64,000 bases of DNA from Panonychus citri. Lineage: Eukaryota > Arthropoda > Arachnida > Trombidiformes > Tetranychidae. The number at the start of each line of letters is the position of its first letter. Position 1 is the stretch's first letter. A program made the position numbers and the translations under genes. The stretch is from positions 4,278,001 through 4,342,000 of the forward strand of contig NW_026515543.1 in the NCBI RefSeq assembly GCF_014898815.1, given 5' to 3'. The notes under the pieces are model-generated. The model did not search any database, was not told the DNA's origin, and was given only the letters and a program-made list of their open reading frames with translations. Below, in pieces: positions 42,843-55,102 of this stretch.

Positions 42843-45135
42843 ATGACAACATTAACCAACTACCGTTCAAATTGATTCAGTTTTTTTGGGAAAAAAAGAT
42901 TGAAGTAAATACTCTATCTCTCTCTCTCTCTCCTGTCAAATCACATTGTGTTTTATCCGCATCTCCTTTATCATCTCATCGTCATTTTTATTTTATCATT
43001 TTGATTATTTCAAACATTTAATTATGATCGACCATAGGCTTTGTGCTCTGCACCCAAGGAGATAGAGAAATCGCAAGAAACGATAACCAACAAAAAGTTT
43101 TCTTCAACTTCAATCCAGTTGAAAGCCTAATCTTCTCTTCTTCTTCTTCTCTTTCATCATCATCATCATCATCCTTATCTTCATATTCTCTTCTTCATCT
43201 TTTGTTCTAACATTCAAATGATCCACCCATCAGATGATCAGTATTTCAAAGAAGATGGAGATGAGCAATTAAACTTCTCAACATTGGCTTGTAATTTTTG
43301 GTAGAAGTTGTTTCATCGTAACACTGATAGGAAATCATCTTAACTGATCAATTTATCTTCTTCTTGATTGTCTTTCTTTTCCTCTTAAATGGTCAATCTA
43401 AATCATTTGAAAAACAACAAATTAACAAGAAAGAAATAGATGAGTTGCGACGATTAAAGCGATTAATCTAATCATAACAATTAAGTTTTATCTGTTCTGC
43501 ATCACCATTCTCATAATCACACTAACCTTAAATATCAATTGACAATTAAGGTTTTACTTTCTGCAGGTTAATTGTTATGCAACCGTTTCTGTTTCCTTAA
43601 TCATAATTACCTTGAATTTATATTTTCTCTGTTGAAATAATTTTGATTCTTGTTTTACCAACAATTAAGACTTACGACTAATTCTAATACATAATTTCTC
43701 TTTCTCTCACTTTCTATTCATGTATTAGATTGATAATTAAACACAATTTACGGCTAATGGTTTGATATTGATGATTTGTGAAAGAAATGAAGTCAACTGA
43801 TTGTGATTCTCTAATTATGACAATTAAGCTTTTTTTTTAATTTCTCATTTTTCTGATTATCTATTAAAATTAATTTCCTTTTATCTTTCAGTTTCCTTAC
43901 AATCAACTAGTCATAATGTTAATCCCATTATACTAATTACAACAATTCAATGTATTTACAATTAATATTAATCATTTGTGGTCACTTTGTGAGTTTCATT
44001 TTTTGAAATGAATGTTAATATTAATTAATTAAATACACATTCCCTGATTAATTGATGATGATTAAGGTTAATGTGCCATGCACTTAAACAATAGAAACAA
44101 GAATTAAACAAATTGCGTGTATGTGTGTGTGTAATTAACCAACAATTAACTCTGATCAACAAATTTAAAGATCGATCTCTGTCTCTTTCCATTGAATTTT
44201 TTTTTTCTCTCTTTTCAAAATTTTCTTAATTATGTAATTATTTTGGAAGAATGTAAATCAACAACAAGATCTCACAATTAACAGCAACAATTAAACAAAA
44301 AATGACACAACAATCAGCTGATTAATTGGAAACAAACAAACAATCTATAAATGTAATTCCTAATTAATTGTCGCTCTTATTTTGTTTTCTTCCTTAATCA
44401 TCACACTGATTTTTTTTTCTTAAATAAAAAGTAAACACGTTGAATGCACAAAACACAATTAAATTAATTGTCTCATCAAATTTATATTAAAGTTCTGAGT
44501 CTACTCAGTAAAGTTAAAGACGAAGTTTAATCGTTTGATTAGTTCGTAGTTACTACTGATTAACTTGATGGAATAATAATTAGATAGAAAGTAAACTTAA
44601 TTTCTGCAAATCAAATTAGCGAAAATTAAAATTAAGTTGGAAATAATTTCCAATATTATTGATATTGTTTCCTAATGGAAATTAATTTATCTAATTGTTT
44701 GTTTATAATTCGAGACGAAAAATAATCGACTTACATAACCGTTAAAATCGATTCTTTTTTCCAATCGATTGAAATCGAACTTTTTTCTTTTCATTTGTGA
44801 TTATCAACAGAAAACATGAACTTCATGATCATCTCCTGAAATTCATTCCACTTTTTTCTTATTTAATTGTTCTCTTGTTCTCTTGTTGATTTATTCAAAT
44901 GTTATTTCTGTTAAATATTGATAGAATTAAATCCATGTTACCAATTAATCGTCAGTTATAAATATCGATCGTGTTTGTTAATCCAATCTACTTAATCCTG
45001 AGAAACACCCAAACGTTAAAACCATTTACATATTTTTTTGTTTTCTTCCAGTGAAAAGATCAATTGTCTTTTAATTTTCTCATTCGTTCCATTAATTTAA
45101 TTCTCTCGATGTTGTTTGTATTTTAATCTTCTACC
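42843..45135. other. DNAJC5 3' UTR and spacer to rdgB
   Basis: About 2.3 kb with CT- and ATC-rich tracts (42,915-42,940; 43,130-43,200), the duplicated block 43,257-43,702 and many host-type CAATTAA words. No further gene recognised; the distal part must contain the rdgB promoter. Confidence 0.5.
43257..43702 (+). repeat. Direct duplication, copy 1 (partner at 53,925-54,369)
   Basis: About 445 bp nearly identical to 53,925-54,369 in the same orientation, starting GATGAGCAATTAAAC and ending with ACATAATTTCTCT. Only a few substitutions were noticed. It lies in the 3' flank of DNAJC5. Confidence 0.92.
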
Positions 45136-46798
45136 ATGTTGATCACCGAATATCGTATTCCACTTCCACTATCGGTTGACGAATACCGAGTGGCTCAGCT
45201 CTACATGATTGCTGTAAGTCTCCAATTTTTTATTCTATTCTCCTTATATCCAATATCTTTAAAATTGTGAGAAGCTTTTTCTTTTTTTCTATTCTCTTTC
45301 TCTCTTTTCCTATGCTCTTTGCTCTTTGTTTACTTTTTCTCTTTTTTTTAATATTCTATTCTCTTTTATTCATTTATTTTGATTATTTCAAATTCTTTTT
45401 ATTTATTTGCATCTTCAACTCTCTCATTGTGATCTAAATTTTAACCTTTAACCTTATCCCTTCTCCTTGGTAACTATTCCTGACCACTTAATGGTTTCTA
45501 ACATATGTAATATTTCAAAATCTTAATCTCCTTTTGTTTAAGATGAACATTTTTTCAATTCTTTCAATTTGTTGTCATTGTTGATTGTCAATTGATTGAT
45601 CCATTAACCAATTGATTACTTGTGAATAGATTTAATCAATTTTCAGTTAATTCAATGATTGAAAATCATGATTTAGAAGAAGAAGACAGATCGAAAAGTC
45701 AATGAAAAGAGAAAAAGGAAAAGTCAAAGCATTTTTATGGTTATCATCATCTTTTTTTCTTCTCTTCCTTCTCATCTTCTCATCTTCTCCTTTTCCCTCT
45801 TATTCTCTTCTCTTTCACCTTATTTGTTACTCTTATTTTTTATCATTTTCTATTTTGTTTTTTTTTTCCTCATCTTCCTTCATTGTCGTTATTATCTTCT
45901 TCGTCTTCTTTTCATCCTTTTTGTCACTTTTTCTCCTTTTCAATGGAAACCTCTAAAGGGATTCAATGTTCATTTTCCTTCGAGAATATTACTTAATTAC
46001 CTAATTGGATTTACCTTGAAATCCATCACATCCTCAATGAGATTAGACAATGATCATCCATAATCTTCATCATAATCAATATGGAAGACATTTTTTTTCT
46101 CGTTTGCAAACTTCAATTATCAACATTAATTAAAACAATGATTAGTATTTAATGAAAATGATAACTTGTTATTATTATTCTATTAATAATTAAGACCTCA
46201 GAAGTCAAGGATTATCTTATCCTATTTAAATACCATTGATTAACTTTGATACTAATAATAATCACTAATAACAATTAAGTAATTATCCTTGAAGAAAATT
46301 GATAACCTTGAATAGATATTAATGTTAATTACCAATTTCATAAGTTTCAAGATTTGTTAATCACAAATGTCAACATATTAATGTTGACATTTATTAAACA
46401 GTTAGACAGTTAGTTTCGTAAACAAGAGTTTAGTTAATTAAATGATTCTTAAATCTCTATATCCTGAATCTTTTATCATCATCATCAATACAATATTAAT
46501 AATTCAAAATTATTTTCCAAAATTCCAATATGTTTCCATGATAATGATGATAATCGTTAAAGAAAGAGTATCGTTTGTATATATTGTTTTACAAATAGAA
46601 AAAATCAGCTGAAGAAACAAGTGGAGCCGGAAGTGGAGTTGAGATTCTGGTAAATGAGCCTTATGTTGATGGTCCAGGAGGCCAAGGTCAATATACTCAC
46701 AAAATTTATCACATTGGTCAACATCTTCCGGGTAAGTGACAGACAAACAAATGAAAAGATTGATATAAGATTTATCCTGATTTTCCTAAAATGATTCA

Positions 46799-46831
<33 letters not shown>

Positions 46832-49800
46832 ACTTAATCTCATAGGTTGGCTAAAAGCTTTGGTACCCAAATCAGCTGTAGTCGAGGAGGAGGCTTGGAA
46901 TGCTTATCCTTTCACCAAGACCCGTTATACTTGTCCGTTCATGGAAAAATTTTCCATCGACATTGAGACAAGATACTTTGACGATCCAGGTCACCAAGAA
47001 AATGTTTTCAATCTCCCAAGTTCTGATTTAAAGTCTCGAGTAGTTGGTAAGTAATTTACCATTTTCTCAATCATAACAATAAAAGTAATAATTTATCGCC
47101 AAATAAGATAAATAGTCTTTCAACAACTAATTCAGTTTCATAAATTACATTTATATATGTTTCTAATAATAATAATAATACAATCTTATGGTACAGTGAT
47201 AGAAAAATAAAATACCAGCAATGATAAATACAATTGACAATATAAAAGTTAATAATAACTTTAGTATTAGATTTGATTTCCTCATTTCTTCTCATCCTTT
47301 TTTCCTCATCCGCACTAACTCTCACTCCCACTCGCACTCCTCTTCCCTTGTATCTTGATCGTTTTATCATCATCATGTTCATCCTATTCATTATAATTCT
47401 CATTACAATTCTCACTCAACTTCCTTTCAACTCAATTATCTGGACAATATTCGAGCCTTTTCCGTTGTTGTTACCATTTTGTTTTCTCTCCGAATCCCCA
47501 ATCAGTAAATTGTTTGGTATTAAGAATAAATCAAAATGTATTTACATTTATTATCATGATTACTATTTATACTCATGATTATGTTAATCATTATTGTCAT
47601 TGTTGTTATTTCATCATTAATATACTTTGAAACATCAACATGCTTGTTAAGATTGTTAATATTGTCATATTTTCCTGTTCCATTTTTCCATAGGCATATT
47701 CAGTATTCACTATTTTTGACTTAAACACCTATTCAACCATTAATCTAGGGCTTAATTAACATTTAGTTGATGATACTAATTAAAAGAAAGAAAAATCTGT
47801 AATTATCAATACAAAAGACCAGAAAATGTGAAAGTTTAACCCAAAAAAAGACAGAATCATAATATGAGAAAAACTTTTCCTGTGTTATCACCAAGATACA
47901 AATGAGTTTACAGTTGAGTTAATTATGATGATGATAATAATATTAATTATAATTACCACACAATACAAAAAGCATATTTGGTTTTTCACCATTGATTAAC
48001 AACCTTAACTAATACAAATCATTAACTGTTGCTGTTATTATAACAAATGATTATAATATTAAATGTAACAGTTAAAATAAATTAACTACAGTCTATTTTC
48101 AGATTATCACATTTTTCATTGATTCAATGAAATAAACAATTATAACCATTTAATTTATATTATTATAATTCTTACTCTTACAAATACTATATTTACATTA
48201 TCTAGCAAAATACTAATCAATTACTGTTAATTTTGATTAATTTCTGTTTATTCATTTTAAATGATTGAACAAATATTTAGATTTAATTGATATTGTACAA
48301 GATCAATTGTTATCCAATGAATACAAAGAGGAAGAAGATCCAACCATTTTTGTTTCGCAGAAAACTGGCCGAGGCCCGTTAACCGAAGATTGGATTGAAG
48401 ATCATTGGGAGGCCATGAAAAAAGGACCGACCACTTCGATCTCAGATAAACGTATAATGTGCGCTTATAAGTTGGTTCGTGTCGAATTTAAATATTGGGG
48501 AATGCAGAGTAAAATTGAGAAATACATTCACGAAGCTCGTAAGACTTTATCCTTATTATTAAGCTCTAAAGTTCTTGTCCTTAATTCAATTTATCAAATA
48601 TAATCACTAATCATTAGTTAATAGCATAGTAATAATATTATGTGTCTCTCTTTTTCCTTAACAAAATTATTCAATTGAGTGGCTTAAAGTGTATTAATAT
48701 ATACAATCCTTTTTGATAAATCGATAAAAAGACAGAAAAAAATTGACTGAATATTTTTTCATTGATTATCATGATGATCACCAAAGATCTTGTTATTGAT
48801 AATATTTTGTTTTTCTAATGAACTTTGGGATTTAATTCAATTAATTTTCATGTTTATTTATTTGATTGATTTTTTGATGATTAATTGATTTTTTTTTGCT
48901 TCTTCTGTTTATTCATTAATTTTTTTTTGATGATTTTTAGCTCTTCGTAAAACTATGTTACGAGCTCATCGTCAAGCTTGGGCTTGGCAAGATGAATGGT
49001 TTGGTTTAACTATGGATGATATTAGACGTTTAGAACGAGAAATTCAGGAACAATTAGCACGGAAAATGGCGGCAATAAATGATCCCAATAGTTGTAAAGA
49101 CAATCAAGGCTCAATCGAATCAGGTTCCAATAATGTCAATACCTCAAACACTGGTAACAATAGCAATTCAAGTAATAGCAATACCATGGAAACTAGTCAT
49201 TCATCACAAGAAGTTAATTTAGATGTGATTGATAAGGATAAAGATGATGAGATTAAAAAGTTATCCATTGAAATCCCTCGCAATAAAAGTCCATCACCAA
49301 TCAGTCAACAACAACAATCTAAATCAAAAGATCAAATTTCCGAACAACATTATCAAGACTCACAAAGGAAACTTTCATTGCGTAAAAGCTCACGAACGGG
49401 AATTCACTCTCCAGGTAGATTTTATATTATTCAGAACGATGTAAACAATTTACTAATCAATGTAATTCTTGCTTAAGGTGAATTGTCTAATCAAAGTTTT
49501 GATGTACAAATAGCTAATTGGAGGATGGGAAGTATTGCCAATGAAGAAGGAGAATCAAGTTCCAATGAAGAGTTTTATGATGCTCAAGGTATTGTCGTTA
49601 AATTATTTCGATCTTAATCACCATGTTATTAATAAAAGTTCTAAATAGAAACTTTAATCATTCCCATAGTCATTATGAGCATTATGATACAAGCTTATGA
49701 TGCAAATTGTTGAATTTTTAAAATTCTCATCATTTTCTTTATTTTCATATTATAGAAATGCTTGAAAGAGAATCATTATCAAAATGGAGTTCATTGGAAT

Positions 49801-52800
49801 TCTCACCTCCAGACGATCCAAATGAATCGGGAACAATGATCAAAGATCATCAAGATGCATCAGGAACTGAGGGTAAATTTATTATTCAATAATAATCTTT
49901 GAGTCTATTTTTTTATTCATATTGTTAATTTTCATTTAATATTTACAGACAGTATATTTTCAAGCTCATTTATCCATAAAACTCAACTTGAACATTCCCG
50001 TAAACATATTTCCAGTATTATGACTTGTGGTTCAATGGACCATTCAACACCCACCTCACCCACCGCATCACCTAGTCATCATATTCACCATCATCATCCA
50101 TTAACATCAACTTCATCTATTCACTCTCATCATCATCATCATCAACATACCACCTCTCATACTGTTGTCAATACTTCATCAACCAGTTTCTTGATTATCG
50201 TTATTCATGGTGGCAATATCCTTGAATCAGGGGCTGAACCGATTTCATCTAAAAATCTGATTTCACCACTTTTCGTGGAGCATTTGAATCAGTTATCAGA
50301 TCACATTATCCTTCATTAACGGGAAAGATCGCATTTCGTTTAGTAATTGCTCCGGCAGTTTGTGCTGACGCACTCGCTGTACTTTCAAGTTTAAGTCCTT
50401 ACAGCTTTCAATCATCGCCTTCGGCTATTGATGGTATTTGTCATTCCTATGAAGCGGTTCCCTTTGGTTCGTTGCCATTGTTTGCCATTTCCTCTCAAGA
50501 ATATCAAGAAAATGTATCAAAAGTTATTAATTCTGCAAACTCAGTATATCAAGAGTTTCTCAAATCAGAGGAGGGTATCGGTTTCTGGAGGTATTATCTT
50601 AATAGGTGATTCTATTGGCTCTGTGATAGGTTTCGATGCTCTTTGTCGTTCATCTCTTAACAATAATGCGACCTGTTCCTTTAATGGAAGTGATAATTCA
50701 ATTGCAGACTGTGGCGGAGAAAATAATTCAACCACTTCAGGTGGACCAAGTAGACCTAAATCAACATCTCCGGCAAACTTGGCACTTCGTCAAAATCCAC
50801 TTATATCTATTTCCGATGGATCTGGTCTAGAGGATTGTGATGATTCAAATAACGCTATTAAATGTGATTCATGTCGACCAGCATCATCATCATCAACATC
50901 AGCACCTCCTCCATCTCCCCTCTCTCCATCTTCTACTACCTTTACAACTCCTGTTACAACAACAAACACTCATACCACGGGAGTAACAACAACCAATCGT
51001 AGAGGAAAAATGTTCAAAAATCGATCCCAAGATTCATTTAATAACAACCATGAAGATAATGTTCATCTCTATCTTAAACTACTTTCAGCTCCTGAATCTC
51101 GTCGTCGAAGCTCAGGCGATTCAAGTGATCAAAGTTACTCCCATAAATTTGAATTTGATGTTAGTGATTTTTTCATGTTCGGCTCACCTTTAAGTTTGGT
51201 TTTAACTTTTCGTAAAATGCTTTATCTTGAAGACAAAAATTGTAAGTCCAACACGAAAATAGACTTAAAATTACTAATACGATTTAATTTTCTATCTATA
51301 ATATTTCCAAATTCTAATCATTAAACTGTTCTTTATCATTAGCTATGTTTGCCAAACCGAATTGTACACAATTGTATAATCTATTTCATCCCATGGATCC
51401 AACAGTCCTCAGAATCGAGCCCCTTTTAAGTGCTCGTTTCTCTCACATTCCCCCAATCAACGTTCCAAAGTATTCGAAATTCCCGTTAGGAGATGGACAG
51501 AATGTTTTCTTAAGTAAGTGTATCAATTAGTCATTTGTTATTCTCGAATTTATCTCTCACTCTCTTTGATTCTTTGTTATAACTCAACATTTATCTTTTC
51601 CTCTAGGTGATTGTATTAACCACAATGCCCATGTTTTTACAAATTCATCGTTGACCATTGGGCAGCATTCTTCATACCCTCGTCGTGTTAGTGACATTAG
51701 TGTTGCTTCCGACGGTTTCAATGACATACTTACTACACCATTAGTACAACAAAGTAAATTATAAAATACAACTGATTGTTTTAATTCTTATTAATTGTTA
51801 ACTCATTTTTCTTTCACTTCAGTTAACCAAAAATGGTGGGGAAATAAAAGGCTGGACTATGCGCTTTATTGTCCAGAAGGATTGACAAATTTTCCAATCC
51901 ATTCATTACCTTACCTTTTTCATGCAAGTTTCTGGGAGTCTAATGATGCTATTGCATTTATTTTACGACAGGTAAACATACAATTTGATGGTCTTAATTG
52001 TTAATATTTACTAATCATTATTATTTAATTTAATCTTTTAGCTTGTTCGGACTGATTTACTTCCTCTAAGTGAACCAGAAAAAGAGTTTGCTCCGTTTGT
52101 ACCAAATCAAGGGAAAGAAAAATGGATTCGTAAACGAACCTCAATCAAAATTAAAGTAATTCAATGAACAATACTCAGTGATTCAGATATTAATAGAATT
52201 TCATTTTTCTTTAATCAGAATATTACAGCTAATCATCGAGCTAATGATGTGATTGTTAAAGAAGGTGCTGGTCAAATCATCGCCGCTCGTTTCATGTACG
52301 GACCTTTAGATGTAGTCACTCTTACTGGAGAAAAAGTTGACATTCATATGATGAAAGACTTGACCCTTGGTGAATGGACTTATCTAAGTACAGAGACAAC
52401 TGATAAAACAGGTCGAATATGTTATAGTATTCCAATGGAAAAAGCTTTAGGATTTGGAATCTACCCTTTTAAATTAATTGTTCGGTTAGTATTAATATTC
52501 TATTAACTTGATTATGATTGTCTAATTATTTTTCAACGTTTTATTTTCTCTAGTGGCGATCATACATCTATCGATTTCTTTCTCGCTGTGGTTCCACCTA
52601 AAACGGAAGTTGTCGTTTTCAGTATCGATGGTTCGTTTACGGCAAGTGTATCGGTCACTGGAAGAGATCCTAAAGTTCGCGCTGGAGCGGTTGATGTTGT
52701 CCGTCATTGGCAAGAACTCGGCTACTTAATCATCTATATAACTGGTCGACCTGATATGCAACAGCAAAGAGTTATTTCTTGGTTATCACAACATAATTTC

Positions 52801-53496
52801 CCCTTTGGTTTAGTGTCATTTGCTGATCGTCTTTCAACTGATCCTCTCAAACATAAAGCAGAATATCTTAAGAATCTTCAACAAGAGGTTCGATTTAATT
52901 TTATCTATCATTTAATTGATTGGTTGATCTTTTTTTTATTAATATTTGTATCTTTCTATTTAGAGTGAGGTTGTTATTCATGCTGCTTATGGTTCATCCA
53001 AAGATATTTGGGTTTATCAACAAATCGGTTTGAGACAAGATCAGATTTATATTGTTGGTAAAGTTTCAAAAAAATACCAAACCAATGCCAGGGTAAGAAA
53101 ACAATTTTCAATTTTAACAATTGAAATTGTAACACGAGTTTAATTTGCTATTTCATTGGATATAATTTACAGATTCTTAGTGAAGGTTATGCTGCCCATT
53201 TAGCTGAGCTTGTTGTTCCTGGTGCTTGTAGACCTGCAATTGGTAATGCAAGGATGGTTTTACCTCGTGGATGCTTAGGAATGGGCACTTACCCTGGACT
53301 GGGTGGAATTCGTTCTCGTAAATCAGCAAAGAAAACATCTTCTTATCCTCTGGTCTTTAACAGCGGCAATAGATGTGGCGGTCGAAATGGAAGTGGTCAA
53401 GGTAACAGTTCGCCAGGAACAGTTTCTTCCGCTCACGAGCCAGGACCTTTTACCAGTTTTTTCGGTACTAGAGGAGGTTCTAATAAATCTAAATAA
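45136..53496 (+). CDS. rdgB: RdgB/PITPNM-type membrane-associated phosphatidylinositol transfer protein
   Basis: Sixteen exons: 45136..45213, 46599..46731, 46846..47046, 48281..48538, 48941..49414, 49478..49588, 49756..49872, 49949..51241, 51343..51513, 51607..51753, 51823..51971, 52042..52155, 52219..52484, 52554..52887, 52964..53092, 53173..53496. Exons 1-5 form the PITP domain (YRIPLPLSVDEYRVAQLYM, then PYVDGPGGQGQYTHKIYHIG, ending LRAHRQAWAWQDEW). Exons 6-7 create a FFAT-like motif EEFYDAQE for VAP binding at the ER. Exons 8-11 hold the DDHD region with a lipase-like GDSIGSVIGFDAL and WWGNKRLDYALYCPE. Exons 13-15 form the LNS2 domain (FSIDGSFTASVSVTGRDPKVR, YITGRPDMQ). The protein exchanges PI and PA at ER-plasma membrane contacts in phototransduction and PLC signalling. 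Exon 8 contains two frame slips, at the A5 run 50,251-50,255 and near 50,582-50,587, both inside conserved sequence. Confidence 0.95.
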
Positions 53497-53763
53497 AAAT
53501 AAACATCATTTGGATAAATCTCTATATTTGCCAACCAATTAATAACAATTAAGACATCAATGCTAATAACATTAAAGAAATATACAATATACACAATGTA
53601 TTATTTAAGTCTTAATTAAAGCAATTCAGCTAATTGTTTGTTTTCTTTTCGTAATCACTTGAAAACTTGAAATTTTATCAGATTTTTGTTAAAAACGCAT
53701 AGAAAAAAGTGTTTCGAAATGACAAGTGTCATAATATATTGATTGTTCCCCTGAATGGACTAA

Positions 53764-53913
53764 ATGATAATTATGGACGATTATCTTGTCGGTTGATCAT
53801 TTCCTCTTCGTCGGGGTCAGAGCTTTATTTAATCGTCGACTGTATCATTGATTGTCTTTTTTTCTGGTAAAATGAATGAAGTTAGATCTCCAATCATAAA
53901 CAATGTCGCAAAT
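53764..53913 (-). pseudogene. Relic of an SLC22 last exon
   Basis: About 150 bp resembles the last coding exon of the transporter at 59,225-59,413: shared ATGATAATTATGGACGATTA, CCTCTTC.TCGG and CAATGTCGCAAAT. It has substitutions and stops, no partner exons nearby, and breaks off where the copied DNAJC5 downstream block begins (53,925). Confidence 0.75.
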
Positions 53914-53924
53914 ATGAAGATGAA

Positions 53925-54369
53925 GATGAGCAATTAAACTTCTCAACATTTGATTGTAATTTTTGGTAGAAGTTGTTTCATCGTAACACTGATAGGAAAT
54001 CATCTTAACTGATCAATTTATCTTCTTCTTGATTGTCTTTCTTTTCCTCTTAAATGGTCAATCTAAATCATTTGAAAAACAACAAATTAACAAGAAAGAA
54101 ATAGATGAGTTGCGACGATTAAAGCGATTAATCTAATCATAACAATTAAGTTTTATTTGTTCTGCATCACCATTCTCATCATCACACTAACCTTAAATAT
54201 CAATTGACAATTAAGGTTTTACTTTCTGCAGGTTAATTGTTATGCAACCGTTTCTGTTTCCTTAATCATAATTACCTTGAATTTATATTTTCTCTGTTGA
54301 AATAATTTTGATTCTTGTTTTACCAACAATTAAGACTTACGACTAATTCTAATACATAATTTCTCTCTC
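53925..54369 (+). repeat. Direct duplication, copy 2 (partner at 43,257-43,702)
   Basis: Copy of the DNAJC5 3'-flank block, placed next to the SLC22 exon relic downstream of rdgB. Near identity suggests a recent event. Confidence 0.92.
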
Positions 54370-55102
54370 AAATATAACAATTAATGAAGAGAAAAACTCA
54401 ATATCATAATAATGATAAAAACTCTTAAAATCAAAATAATCAAATTGATTCTCGATTAATATTGATGGTTAACAAACGGAAAATCATTCAACCAGGAACA
54501 ACAGTTAACCATTAATAGGAAAATTTGATTGTTCATCTTAATCATAAACCGTTATCGACCGTTGATTGTTGGATTATAAATCCAATTCTATGAGCCTCTT
54601 GATTCTCTTCCTCAATTTAAATTCATCTTAACACCTTAATTAAACCTCACACTGATTAAACAATTTTCTCCAACAATAGAATCCAAATTGTTACCTGTAA
54701 TCACCTTTACCTTCAACTGTTTCCTTCTGTCAGTGAACTTGACTCAGAATCTTCAGAAACTTTTTCTATTCTTATTTCATTCATCTCTTTAGCTTTTCTC
54801 TCTCTCTTTTTCTGGTTATTTTTGTATCTTTTAGGTTCCCGGAAGACAGAAAAGGGAGAATAGAATATAAACTGGTTGAGAAAGAAAGAAGAAAAGAAAG
54901 AGAAAAAGAGAGAGGGATGATGATGATGAAGATGAAAAGAGAGAAAACCAACTCACCTCCTTTAGTGTTTACCTTTTTCTCTCAATCTTTTTGTATGTTA
55001 CTTGAATTATCGTCAGTTGATCATCATCACCATCACTTAATCATCTCTCCATCTCTCTGTTAATCATCACCATTTAATCACTAATTAACCAGTTAATTAA
55101 TC
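54370..55102. promoter_or_regulatory. Upstream region of the SKICH-like gene
   Basis: AT-rich, with a GA-rich tract at 54,880-54,940 and a CT/ATC-rich stretch just before the ATG. No separate gene recognised. Confidence 0.35.

Noticed and set aside
45702..46063. Phe/Ser/Leu-rich frames in rdgB intron 1
   Set aside because: Pyrimidine-rich intron sequence; no conserved motif and no splice continuity.
47071..47578. Frames in rdgB intron 3
   Set aside because: Low-complexity intron sequence on both strands; bounded by the intron's good splice sites.
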